A stretch of 64,000 bases of DNA, from the NCBI RefSeq assembly GCF_001713375.1, contig NZ_CP016449.1, positions 2,914,001-2,978,000 of the forward strand, written 5' to 3'. Shown here one piece after another: positions 27,832 to 36,525 of the stretch. Made by a program: the position numbers and the translations under genes. The notes under the pieces are model-generated. The model did not search any database. It was not told the DNA's origin and saw only the letters and a program-made list of their open reading frames with translations. Each line of letters opens with the position of its first letter. Position 1 is the stretch's first letter. This DNA comes from Hydrogenophaga sp. RAC07. GTDB taxonomy: Bacteria > Pseudomonadota > Gammaproteobacteria > Burkholderiales > Burkholderiaceae_C.

Positions 27832-29780
27832 GGTGTGTGTGTCTGGTCGATGTCGGTGGCCACCACGGTTGCGCGCAACACGCCCTGGCGGCCGTCCTGG
27901 TAGGTCACGGCTATTTCGCAGGCAATGTCGGCGGGACCTGCATACAGTCCGTCAATCAGCGCCCCGTAGCGCACCTCGAGAAACTCTCGACGCAGCTTGC
28001 GCGTGCGCGTCAGTTCGCCTTCGTCGGGATCAAGCTCCTTCGGAAAATTGGCAAAACGCACCACCCGCGAGCCTTCGGGCAGCAGTTTGTTGATGCGGCG
28101 GATTTCGCCCTGCACCAGTTGCCGCACCTCGGGCCGCTGCGATAGGTCGGTGAAGGTGGAGAATGCGATGCGCCGCTCCTCGGCCCAGCGGCTGGTCACA
28201 GCCATGTCGATGTTGATCAGCGCGCCAACCCAGGGCCGGGTGGCGTCGCCCAGCACCATCACGTCCTTGATAAAGGGCGAAAAGCGCAAGCGGGTCTCGA
28301 TGAACTGCGGGGGATACGGGTGACCGCTGGCGAGATTGACCAAGTGTTCCACCCGGTCGAGGTAGACAAGTTCTCCGCGCTCGGTCTTGCGCACTGCGTC
28401 ACCGCTGACGTACCAGCCGTCGCGCTGGATGGTGGCGGTTTTCTCGGGCTTGCCCCAGTAGCCGAGAAAGCCGGTACCTCCGCGCAGCAACAGTTCGCCA
28501 TTGTCCTCAATGCGCGATTCCAGCGGCGCGCCGAAGGCAGGGTCCACATCCAGTAGCGGGCCCACGGTTTCGAGGTCGTAGCGCTCGCCGCGGTGGCCAG
28601 CAATCAGACCAAACTCCGAGCAGCCATAAATATTGCGCAAGTGGACGCCCATGGCGTGAAATAAGCGAAACACGTCGGGTGCCATGGCGGTGCCGCCTGA
28701 AACCGCGACATCGCTGCGAATAAAGCCGAACTGATCGCGCACCGGGCGCAGGGCCAGCGCCTCGGCCACAGGCAGCAGCAGGCGCGACAGCCACGGTGCC
28801 GCGCGCCCTTCGAGTCGCGCCACATGCACGTCATGGCCGATGCGGATGCCCCAGCGGTAGATGCCGCGTGCCATCCAACTCGCGGCGAGCATGCGCGCCT
28901 CGATGGTGGCGGCGATGTTCTCCCATTGGCGCGGGCCAAACAGCACGATGTGCGGCGCAAGTTCGCGCACGTTGGGCAAGACCTGGTCGGGGCCTTCCGG
29001 GAAGTTGACCACCAGCGGCGTGATCAGCCCGAGGGTCACGCCCAGCAACTGCTCGGTGATCCAGGCCAGCGGCGTGTAAGACAAATATTCCATGCCGGCT
29101 TCCAGCGGCAACGCGCTGCTCATCCGAACCGCGTTGTCCATCAGCCAGCGGTGGCTGATCATCACGCCCTTGGGCTTGCTGGTGGTGCCGGAGGTGTAGG
29201 TCAGTAGTGCCAAATCGTCCGCTTGGCCGGCGTTAACTTCACGTTCGAAGCGCTGCGGGTGCCTCTCGTGCTGGCGCCGACCTTCAGCGGTCAGGTCATC
29301 AAAGGATTGCAGCAGCGTATGCCGGTACGACCACATGCCCGAGTTGTCCCAGTAGGCGATGCCCCGGATGTCGGGCAGCCGCTCCAGCAGCGCAAGCGCC
29401 TTGTCAACCTGCTCCTGATCCTGCGCGAAGATGAAGCGGGCCTTTGAATCCTCGCACAGGTAGTGCAACTCGTCGACGGTGGCGTCAGGGTAGACCGATA
29501 CGATTTTGACGCCCAGTGACTGGGCCGCAAACAGCGCCCAGTAGTGCTCTGGTTCGTTCTCGCCGATCACAATCGCGGTTTCGCCACGCTGCAGGCCCTG
29601 CGCCGCCGCGCCAAGCGCAATGCTGCGCGTTCGATCAAACACGTCGGCCCATGTATGGCAGCGCCACATACCTTTGCGCTTGACGCGCTGCGCCAGCAAC
29701 TGTGGATGTTCCCGGGCGTGGGCGAACAACTTCTGCGGCAGGGTCATGACGACTTCTGGGGCGGGGTCGGTCGCACTCAT
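27828..29780 (-). CDS. Acyl-CoA synthetase (AMP-forming), second transporter operon
   Basis: 650-residue AMP-forming ligase with P-loop YTSGTTSKPKGVM, IYGCSEFG, SGDAVRKTERGELVYLDRVEHLVNLASGHPYPPQFIE. The A5 and A8 motifs depart from the common YGxTE and GRKKD forms, so its substrate probably differs from that of the ligase at 10315. It overlaps livG and livH by 4 bp on each side; again the ligase is embedded within the transporter gene set, although the gene order differs. Activation of an imported acid is inferred. Confidence 0.88.
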   Translation of the reverse strand: MSATDPAPEVVMTLPQKLFAHAREHPQLLAQRVKRKGMWRCHTWADVFDRTRSIALGAAAQGLQRGETAIVIGENEPEHYWALFAAQSLGVKIVSVYPDATVDELHYLCEDSKARFIFAQDQEQVDKALALLERLPDIRGIAYWDNSGMWSYRHTLLQSFDDLTAEGRRQHERHPQRFEREVNAGQADDLALLTYTSGTTSKPKGVMISHRWLMDNAVRMSSALPLEAGMEYLSYTPLAWITEQLLGVTLGLITPLVVNFPEGPDQVLPNVRELAPHIVLFGPRQWENIAATIEARMLAASWMARGIYRWGIRIGHDVHVARLEGRAAPWLSRLLLPVAEALALRPVRDQFGFIRSDVAVSGGTAMAPDVFRLFHAMGVHLRNIYGCSEFGLIAGHRGERYDLETVGPLLDVDPAFGAPLESRIEDNGELLLRGGTGFLGYWGKPEKTATIQRDGWYVSGDAVRKTERGELVYLDRVEHLVNLASGHPYPPQFIETRLRFSPFIKDVMVLGDATRPWVGALINIDMAVTSRWAEERRIAFSTFTDLSQRPEVRQLVQGEIRRINKLLPEGSRVVRFANFPKELDPDEGELTRTRKLRREFLEVRYGALIDGLYAGPADIACEIAVTYQDGRQGVLRATVVATDIDQTHTP

Positions 29781-30577
29781 GCCGCTGCTCCCAAGTAGGC
29801 CTGGATCACGGCCGGGTCGGCCTGCACTTGTGCAGGTGTGCCGTCGGCGATCTTGCGGCCAAAGTCGAGCACCGCCACGCGGTCTGCCAGATCCATGACC
29901 ACCCCCATGTCGTGCTCCACTAGCACAACCGGGATGCGCTTGGCCTCGCGCACGTCTATGATGAAACGGGCCAGATCTTCTTTTTCTTCGGTGTTCATGC
30001 CGGCCATGGGTTCATCCATTAACAGAACCTTGGGTTCCATCGCCAACGCACGGCCCAGGTCAACGCGCTTGCGAAGACCGTAGCCGAGCGCGCCTACCGG
30101 CTGGTGGCGGATATTCTCAATTTCAAGGAAGTCGATGATTTCCTCGACTGCCTCCCGGTGCAGCGTTTCTTCACGCTGGGTCCAGGGAAAGTAGAGAAAT
30201 GCCTGCGCCAGATTTGATCGCATCTTGCTGTAGCGGCCGACCAGGATGTTGTCGATCACGCTCATGTTGGAGAACAAATGGGTGCCCTGAAAAGTGCGCA
30301 CCACGCCTTCGCGCGCGATCTGGTGCACCGCGCGGCCTTTGATGTCTTGACCACGGTAGTGAACGCTGCCTTGTTGCGGCAGGTAGAAGCCGCTGAGCAC
30401 GTTCATCAAAGAGCTCTTGCCCGCGCCGTTGGGCCCAATGATGGCCAGCAGCTCGTTGTCACGCACATCGATGGCGACCTCGGCCAGCGCGGTGACACCG
30501 CCAAAGCGCAAGGTGATGTCCCGCGCCTGCAGCACCGAAGCCTCGCTGGATGGGCTAATCGAGGAGTTAGAGGTCAT
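29777..30577 (-). CDS. livG: ABC transporter ATP-binding protein (LivG-type), second system
   Basis: 266 residues: Walker A GPNGAGKSS, signature LGYGLRKRVDLGRAL, Walker B VLLMDEPMAGM, switch VEHDMGVVMD. Overlaps the ligase start by 4 bp and begins 3 bp after the acyl-CoA dehydrogenase stop. Family certain. Confidence 0.94.
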   Translation of the reverse strand: MTSNSSISPSSEASVLQARDITLRFGGVTALAEVAIDVRDNELLAIIGPNGAGKSSLMNVLSGFYLPQQGSVHYRGQDIKGRAVHQIAREGVVRTFQGTHLFSNMSVIDNILVGRYSKMRSNLAQAFLYFPWTQREETLHREAVEEIIDFLEIENIRHQPVGALGYGLRKRVDLGRALAMEPKVLLMDEPMAGMNTEEKEDLARFIIDVREAKRIPVVLVEHDMGVVMDLADRVAVLDFGRKIADGTPAQVQADPAVIQAYLGAAA

Positions 30578-30580
30578 GGG

Positions 30581-31741
30581 TTAGGAGAAGGCGTTGATGC
30601 CGGTCAAGGCGCGGCCAATGATGAGTTTCTGGATTTCGGTGGTGCCGTCGGGAATCGGCATCATGCGTGCGTTTCTGAACAACAATTCAACGCCGAAGTC
30701 TTTGGTAATGCCGTTGCCGCCGTGAATCTGCACTGCTTTCGACGTGACATTGACCGCCATCTCGGTCGCGTACCATTTGGCCATGGCGCTTTGCACCTCG
30801 CTGCGCACGCCGTGGTCGATCAGGTTGAAGGCGCGGTAGACCAGCAGACGCGCGGCGTCGAGTTCGGTCGCGGCTTCGGCAAGCATGCCCTGGATCAATT
30901 GATGGCCGCCGATGGGCTTGCCATGCTGGCGGCGTTCCTTCGAATAGGCCACCGCCTTGTCGAGCGCCGCCTGTGCGATGCCCACCGAGGTAAGACCGAC
31001 CATAGGACGCGCTTTCTCGAACAGCACCATGGTGTTCTTCAGGCCGGTGCCGGGGGCTATCATCATGTTGGCGGCCGGCACGCGCGCGCCATCGAAGAAC
31101 AGCTGAGCGGTCGAGGTGCTGTTGAGCCCGAGCTTGTCGATGTTGCGGCTTTCGTAGCCGTGTTCGGCGCGGTCCACCAAGATCATCGAGATGGCGCCAG
31201 AACCTTCTTGTGAGGTACGCACGATGACCATGCAAAAGTCGGAGTAGTGGCCGTTGGATATCCAGGTTTTCTCCCCGGTGACAATGTAGTGGTCGCCATC
31301 GCGCTGGGCACGGCAGGTGACTTCAGCTACGTTGGAGCCGACCCCGGGCTCGCTGATGCCGCTGCAGGCAATGATTTCGGCGCGTACCATGCGTGGCAAA
31401 TATTTCTCACGCATGGCCACGTTCGTGCAGACCTCCAGCGAATAGGCGCCGAGCTGCTGAATCAACAGCGAGATTGCCACGTCGCCGGAGATGCGCGCGA
31501 GTTGCTCATACATCAGTGCATAGGTGAGCCAGGGCATGCCCAGACCACCATGTTCCTCGGCAATGATGCCGTTGCCGCCCATGCCGTAGGGCAGCATCTT
31601 CTGGAAGATCTCCAGCATCACCTCTTTTTCAATTAGCTTGTCGGGCTGGTAGCGTTCGACAATCGGACGCAGTTCGGTCTCCAGGAAGCGAGTGAAGCCT
31701 TCCACGGCCATGCGCTGTTCTTCGGTGGGGAGGAAATTCAT
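30581..31741 (-). CDS. Acyl-CoA dehydrogenase with Asp at the catalytic-base position
   Basis: FAD enzyme of 386 residues with GISEPGVGSNVAE, TGEKTWISNG and the C-terminal IHGGNGITKDFGVE. The medium-chain-type base (Glu in YEGTS) is Asp365 in PDGTTEIQ. No Glu is found at the isovaleryl-type site (LFEKARPMVGL, where the Glu is one or two places off). An Asp base has been described, as I recall, in dehydrogenases acting on cyclohexane-type CoA esters, so an AliB-like role is attractive but unproven. It lies between the SDR and livG genes of the minus-strand operon. Confidence 0.85.
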   Translation of the reverse strand: MNFLPTEEQRMAVEGFTRFLETELRPIVERYQPDKLIEKEVMLEIFQKMLPYGMGGNGIIAEEHGGLGMPWLTYALMYEQLARISGDVAISLLIQQLGAYSLEVCTNVAMREKYLPRMVRAEIIACSGISEPGVGSNVAEVTCRAQRDGDHYIVTGEKTWISNGHYSDFCMVIVRTSQEGSGAISMILVDRAEHGYESRNIDKLGLNSTSTAQLFFDGARVPAANMMIAPGTGLKNTMVLFEKARPMVGLTSVGIAQAALDKAVAYSKERRQHGKPIGGHQLIQGMLAEAATELDAARLLVYRAFNLIDHGVRSEVQSAMAKWYATEMAVNVTSKAVQIHGGNGITKDFGVELLFRNARMMPIPDGTTEIQKLIIGRALTGINAFS

Positions 31742-31772
31742 GGTGCTGGTCTCGGTGTGTTGTCGGTCTCGT

Positions 31773-32540
31773 TCAGCGAGTGCTCATGCGTGCACCGGCA
31801 TCAATGTGCAAACAGGTCGCGTTGATATAGGGGTTCTCGACGATGGAACGCACCAGGTGGGCCAGCTCGCTGGCTTGACCCATGCGGCGCGGGAACAGAA
31901 TCATGCGGTCAACGATGGCCTGTGCGACCTTCTTTGGCAGGCCCGCGACCATTGGCGTTTCGAACAAGCCCGGCGCAACCGCTACGCAGCGGATGCCCAG
32001 ACCGGCCAGGTCCCGTGCCACCGGCAGCGTGAGGCCGATCACCCCGGCCTTGCTGGCGGCGTAGGCCGCCTGTCCCATCTGGCCGTCCTGTGCGGCACCG
32101 GACGACAGGTTAATGATGACGCCGCGCTCATCACCCTCAGGCTCATTGCGCGCCATCGCCACGGCTGCCAGGCGCAGCACGTTGAAAGTGCCGGTCAGGT
32201 TGACGGCAATCACCTTGTCCCACAGTGCCAGGGGAAAGGGTTTTCCATCGGCCACGGTCTTGGCTGCGTCGGGCACGCCAGCGCAGTTGATGCAAATGTG
32301 AATGGCGCCAAAACGGGCCAGGGTTGCGTCGATGCCCGCCTGCACCTGTGACTCACTGGTGACATCTACCTGCTCGAACATGGCGGCAGAACCCAGTTCG
32401 GTGGCTGCCTGTACACCACGCTCGCTGTCGCGGTCGAACAATGACACCCGTGCGCCGCCTGCGGCGAGCGCATCAACCACCGCGCGCCCCAAGCCTGAAG
32501 CACCACCTGTGATGATGGCCACCTTGTCATGCAGAATCAT
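31773..32540 (-). CDS. SDR, 3-hydroxyacyl-CoA dehydrogenase type II-like
   Basis: 255 residues: TGGASGLGRAV for NAD, NCAG, NLSSGAAQDGQ and the intact YAASK catalytic segment. The overall pattern, including PGLFETPMVAGLP and LHIDAGARM, resembles HSD17B10-type 3-hydroxy-2-methylacyl-CoA dehydrogenases, which fits the racemase in the same operon. The start follows AAGGA. Nine bp separate it from the thiolase stop. The 2-methyl specificity is inference. Confidence 0.86.
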   Translation of the reverse strand: MILHDKVAIITGGASGLGRAVVDALAAGGARVSLFDRDSERGVQAATELGSAAMFEQVDVTSESQVQAGIDATLARFGAIHICINCAGVPDAAKTVADGKPFPLALWDKVIAVNLTGTFNVLRLAAVAMARNEPEGDERGVIINLSSGAAQDGQMGQAAYAASKAGVIGLTLPVARDLAGLGIRCVAVAPGLFETPMVAGLPKKVAQAIVDRMILFPRRMGQASELAHLVRSIVENPYINATCLHIDAGARMSTR

Positions 32541-32549
32541 TTTTGTCCT

Positions 32550-33797
32550 TCAGCGACCGAGGATGGTGATGGCGGCCACGGCTTCTTCAATTCCGAACAG
32601 GCCCCCACCGTTTTCTGCGATGGCAAGGCGGGCCCCTTGCACCTGGCGAGCCCCCGCTTCGCCGCGCAACTGCACGACCAGTTCATGCAACTGACCCAGC
32701 CCGGTGGCGCCGATCGGGTGCCCCTTGGACTCCAGACCACCCGAGGTGTTGATCGGGATGCGGCCGCCAATCGTGGTGTCGCCGCGCTCGGCGAGTGGCC
32801 CGCCTTCGCCGAACGCACAGAAGCCAAGGTTTTCACTCTGCACGATTTCGCCGATGGCGGTGGCATCGTGGACCTCGGCCAGCGAAATGTCTTGCGGGCC
32901 AACGGCTGCGAGTTCGTAGGCTTGTTTGGCAGCCTTGACGGTGATGTGTTGATCCAGGTCTTCAGAGCGGCGGGTGCTGCCAGTGGCAATGACCGATGCC
33001 AGCACCTTGATGGCGCGCTCACGCTTTGCCATGCGCGCCAATGCTGCCTCGGAACACACGACGACCGCGGCAGCGCCGTCGCTGATGGGTGCGCACATCG
33101 GCAGCGTCAACGGGTAGGTGATGGGGGGCGCGGCCAGTACCTCGTCAATGGTGTATGCATTGCGGTATTGCGCCAGCGGGTTGTGCACCGAATGGCCATG
33201 ATTCTTGGCCGACACGGCGGCAATTTGTCGCTGCGTGGTGCCGAACTCGCGCATGTGAAAGCGACCAAAGGCGGCGTAAATGTCCATGAACAGGCTGTAG
33301 GGCGCCTTGGACATGGACCCTTCCGGCGGCTCAATACCGTGCCCCATTTGAAGCAGCCTGCGTTTATTCTCCTCGACCGTGGCCACGTCCCAGGCACCGT
33401 CGAAGACGCTGAACATTTTGGCTTTGTCGGCGCAGAACATTTTCTCGGCACCAATGGCCAGCGCGATCTCGCCTGCCCCCGAGCGCACGTACTGCACCGC
33501 CAGGTTGAAAGCCGAGCTGGCACTGGCGCAGGCGTTCTCAATGTTGAAGATCGGGATGGACTCGAAGCCCATCGAACGCAACACAACCTGGCCACGGATC
33601 ATGGTCTGGCCTTCGAGTGCGCCCTGTGTTGCGTTGGAAAAGTATGCCGACTGGATGTCGCTGATGGACAGTCCGGCATCGGCCAGCGCGGCGTTCACGG
33701 CAGCGGCGGTCAGTTGCTTGATATCGCGGTCAAGAAACTTGCCGGTCGGCGTCATGCCGACGCCGACTATGTAAACGGCGGCTTGCGGGTTGGTCAT
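32550..33797 (-). CDS. SCP2/lipid-transfer-type thiolase
   Basis: 415-residue thiolase-fold protein. The nucleophilic cysteine is kept (Cys90 in ENACASASSAF) with GHPIGATGLGQ. The C-terminal segment AENGGGLFGIEEAV lacks a second Cys, as in SCP-x thiolases. It should cleave 3-ketoacyl-CoA, with this branch often acting on 2-methyl or bulky substrates. Start placed at the ATG at 33797, which gives the family N-terminus (AAVYIVGVGMTP); open frame upstream is not homologous. Confidence 0.88.
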   Translation of the reverse strand: MTNPQAAVYIVGVGMTPTGKFLDRDIKQLTAAAVNAALADAGLSISDIQSAYFSNATQGALEGQTMIRGQVVLRSMGFESIPIFNIENACASASSAFNLAVQYVRSGAGEIALAIGAEKMFCADKAKMFSVFDGAWDVATVEENKRRLLQMGHGIEPPEGSMSKAPYSLFMDIYAAFGRFHMREFGTTQRQIAAVSAKNHGHSVHNPLAQYRNAYTIDEVLAAPPITYPLTLPMCAPISDGAAAVVVCSEAALARMAKRERAIKVLASVIATGSTRRSEDLDQHITVKAAKQAYELAAVGPQDISLAEVHDATAIGEIVQSENLGFCAFGEGGPLAERGDTTIGGRIPINTSGGLESKGHPIGATGLGQLHELVVQLRGEAGARQVQGARLAIAENGGGLFGIEEAVAAITILGR

Positions 33798-33831
33798 GGT
33801 AATGCGTCCATTCAGAAGAAGCGGTGTGAAA

Positions 33832-34632
33832 TCAGTAGCCCTTGAAATCGGGTGTGCGCTTGCCGACGAAAGCCGCGAGGCCCTCTTGTATGTCGTGCGA
33901 ATGGCGGTGCGCGTCGAGCACCAGGCGCTCAAGCCGCAGTGCCGAAGCCTGTGGCTGCTCCAGCCCATCGGCCACGGCCTGTTTCATGCGGCGCAGCACC
34001 AACGGGCTCTTGCTGGCGATACGCAAGGCGATTTTTTCGACCTCGGACGCCAGCTCGGCATCCGGCACCACACGGTTCACCAGGCCAAGCGGAACCAGTT
34101 CGCGCGCGGGCATGGTGTCGCCGGTGAACAGCAGGTATTTGGCGGCGGTGGCGCCGATGCGCCGTGGCAGGATCGCCGCGCCGCCCGCGCCCGGAAACAC
34201 GCCGAAGTTGGCATGCGCATCGCCGATGCGGGCACTTTCGGCGGCGACGATGAGGTCGCAGGCCATGGCCAATTCCAGCCCGCCGGCCATCGTCAGGCCG
34301 TTCAGCGCGGCGATGGTGGGTTTGGGGCAAACGCGCAGCCGATCCATCATGCCGCCGACAAGATCGAGAAACTCGCCCATCGGGTCGCTTGGGCCGGGGT
34401 CGCCAGCGCTGCTCTCGAACACACCTTTGAGGTCGGCGCCTGCGCAGAAGGCTCGGCCCGCACCGGTCAGCACGATGACGCGGATGGCCGGGTCACGCTC
34501 GCAACGCTCGGTCGCATTGCGCAATTCGGCGCACATTGACTCCGACAGAGCATTCATCGCATCGGGCCGGTTCAGCGTGATCCACGCCACGGCGCCACGT
34601 TGCTCAAAGCGGATGGTCAACGAGGGTTGCAT
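33832..34632 (-). CDS. Enoyl-CoA hydratase/isomerase family protein
   Basis: Crotonase of about 266 residues: NRPDAMNAL, GAGRAFCAGADLKG, NGLTMAGGLELAMACD. The first catalytic Glu (GGLELA) is present, while the second site reads GDAHANFG with His in place of Glu, so it may isomerise or work with a modified mechanism. Start uncertain: ATG at 34632 gives the standard N-terminus; an ATG at 34677 would add 15 residues and lies just after the preceding stop. Confidence 0.85.
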   Translation of the reverse strand: MQPSLTIRFEQRGAVAWITLNRPDAMNALSESMCAELRNATERCERDPAIRVIVLTGAGRAFCAGADLKGVFESSAGDPGPSDPMGEFLDLVGGMMDRLRVCPKPTIAALNGLTMAGGLELAMACDLIVAAESARIGDAHANFGVFPGAGGAAILPRRIGATAAKYLLFTGDTMPARELVPLGLVNRVVPDAELASEVEKIALRIASKSPLVLRRMKQAVADGLEQPQASALRLERLVLDAHRHSHDIQEGLAAFVGKRTPDFKGY

Positions 34633-34691
34633 CTTCAAGGCCTGCTTGTTTGTGTGGTGGTCAGCTGCGCTTGCCATGCGGGTTTGGGGAA

Positions 34692-35870
34692 TCAACCGCG
34701 CAGCAGCTCTTCGGCGATGATCATCTTGCGCACCTCGGATGTGCCTGCACCGATTTCGAGGATCTTGATGCAACGGAACAGCCGGTTGATCTCGGACTCC
34801 CAGATGTAGCCGCTACCGCCATGCACTTGTACGGCCTTGTTGAGCACCCGGTTGCAGGCTTCGCCGGCGTAGAGGATGGACGCTGCGGTGAGCTTGTGCA
34901 CATCGCCGCGGCCTCCGCCGCCCACCTCCAGATCATTGACCTCGGCCAGGGTGCGCCAGACCAGGGTTTTCATGGCTTCAATCTCGGTGTACATCTCGGC
35001 CAGCATGGCCTGCACCATCTGGAAGCTGCCGATGGGCTTGCCGAACTGCACGCGCGTCCTGGCGTATTCGACGCTCAATTCGAGTGCACGTTCGCAGATG
35101 CCCACGCATAAGCCAGCCACCAGCGCGCGCTCCAGATCGAGCCCGCTCATGACGATTTTGACGCCTTCGTTTTCCTTGCCCACCAGGTTGGCTGCCGGCA
35201 CGCGGCAGTTATCGAACACCAGTTCGCCGGTCTGGCTGCCGCGAAAACCCATCTTGATGAGTTTTTGAGCCACCTTGAAGCCGGGGAAATTATTCTCGAC
35301 GATGAAGGCTGAAATGCCCTTGGCACCTAACTCCGGCGCGGTCTTGGCGTAAACCAACAGCACATCCGCCACCGGGCCGTTGGTGATGTAGATCTTGGTG
35401 CCGTTGAGGATGTAGTGATCGCCCTCGCGGCGCGCGCTGGTGCGCATGGCGCCCAGCGCATCGGAGCCGGCGCCGGGTTCGGTCAGGCCGAGAGCGCCTA
35501 TTTTTGTGCCGTTGCACAGATCGGGCAGGTATTGGCGGCGCTGCGCCTCGTTGGCGTTGCGGAAGATGTTGTTGACGCACAGGTTGTCGTGCGCCGCCCA
35601 GGACAAGGCGATGGCGGGGTTCCAGCGTGCAAAGGCTTGGCAGATCAGGCCCGAGCTGAACAGGTCCATACCCGCGCCGCCATGCTCGGCAGGCACGGTG
35701 GCCCCCATGAAGCCAGCTTTGCCAATTTTCTGGAAGATATCCGACGGCCACCACTCCTCGTCGTCCATGCGGCGCGCGAGTGGCACGAATTCCTTGCGCG
35801 CGAACTTGTCGGCGGCTTCGAGCACGGCACGGTCGTCGGCGGAGAGGGCAAAACTGCGAGGCGTGGACAT
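34692..35870 (-). CDS. Acyl-CoA dehydrogenase, isovaleryl-CoA dehydrogenase type
   Basis: 392 residues. The catalytic base is Glu247 in SGLDLERAL, the isovaleryl-CoA dehydrogenase position; the medium-chain site reads EIGAGTSEV with no Glu, as in that subfamily. Other signatures: LTEPGAGSDALG, NGTKIYITNG, QVHGGSGYIWE. It likely dehydrogenates a branched short or medium acyl-CoA. First gene of the long minus-strand operon, divergent from the operon starting at 36526. Confidence 0.92.
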   Translation of the reverse strand: MSTPRSFALSADDRAVLEAADKFARKEFVPLARRMDDEEWWPSDIFQKIGKAGFMGATVPAEHGGAGMDLFSSGLICQAFARWNPAIALSWAAHDNLCVNNIFRNANEAQRRQYLPDLCNGTKIGALGLTEPGAGSDALGAMRTSARREGDHYILNGTKIYITNGPVADVLLVYAKTAPELGAKGISAFIVENNFPGFKVAQKLIKMGFRGSQTGELVFDNCRVPAANLVGKENEGVKIVMSGLDLERALVAGLCVGICERALELSVEYARTRVQFGKPIGSFQMVQAMLAEMYTEIEAMKTLVWRTLAEVNDLEVGGGGRGDVHKLTAASILYAGEACNRVLNKAVQVHGGSGYIWESEINRLFRCIKILEIGAGTSEVRKMIIAEELLRG

Positions 35871-36050
35871 AAAGGATGCCTATCAATGCGTGGGCTGCGG
35901 GTCAAGGTGTCACGACGCGCGCCCAAGCTGCGGGGACGAGGTCTCTTTGGGTTTGCGCGAATTTAATGAGGGATTGCCAAACTGTCAAGCGTTAGGTAGG
36001 ATTCGTTGCAGGCGCTCACCTGAAATGCCAGAGATCTGGAGACTTCGGCC
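35871..36050. promoter_or_regulatory. Divergent intergenic region
   Basis: Non-coding stretch between the minus-strand operon and the rightward genes. It is richer in A/T around 35955-35995 (CGAATTTAATGAGG), where promoters are most likely. A GTTAG half-site occurs near 35984, but I find no full copy of the 14-bp palindrome. Confidence 0.4.
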
Positions 36051-36215
36051 ATGGGAGGCGGAATCGGTGCGGATTCATTGGCGGGGGCCGACCTGTTGCT
36101 CAAGCAGGTGGTCACCCGTGCCGCATTCACCCGTGACACCTATCGGATCACGCCGCTCGCGGCGCGACCCTTCATCAGTGACAAACGACGCTTCGACCTA
36201 AGGAAACAGCCTTGA
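36051..36215 (+). CDS. Small hypothetical ORF
   Basis: A 54-residue frame (MGGGIGADSLAGADLLLKQV to FDLRKQP) starting at an ATG with GGAGA 10 bp upstream. I recognise no family. It may be part of the same decayed locus as the ligase fragment that follows. Confidence 0.25.
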   Translation: MGGGIGADSLAGADLLLKQVVTRAAFTRDTYRITPLAARPFISDKRRFDLRKQP

Positions 36216-36454
36216 CCCACGAACTCGGGATGAACCTGCTGCGCCGCCAGAACGTGGGCGACAACTTGCGCCGCGCGGTGAAGGCAACCGGAGAAAAACA
36301 TACGGTCATCTTCGAGTTCTGTCGTGGCCGCCTGCCCGGCTTCGAGGCGCCGAAGCGGATTCACTTCCGCAGCTCGCTGCCAATCAGTGCGGCCAACAAG
36401 ATCCTCAAGAAGGACCTCAAAACCGAGTATGCCAACGCGGACAAGGGCGGCTGA
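36182..36454 (+). pseudogene. C-terminal remnant of an AMP-forming acyl-CoA ligase
   Basis: The frame is open from 36182 and could begin at TTG 36212 (after AAGGAAA). Its last 45 residues read as the end of an acyl-CoA ligase: FEFCRGRLPGFEAPKRIHF followed by LPISAANKILKKDLKTEY, which matches the A10 motif (LP-T-GKILR-LR) with the catalytic Lys in position. About 500 N-terminal residues are missing, so it is a relic that cannot be active. Confidence 0.65.
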
Positions 36455-36525
36455 GGCCGTCGGCCTCCCAGTGTCCGAGTCCAAAACGTTTCGATCGAAA
36501 CATTTCAACCCAAGGTGTCAGTGCG

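Noticed and set aside
35980..35995. Third copy of the CTAAC/GTTAG palindrome in the divergent region
   Set aside because: Only the right half-site is present (GCGTTAGG); the left arm does not match.
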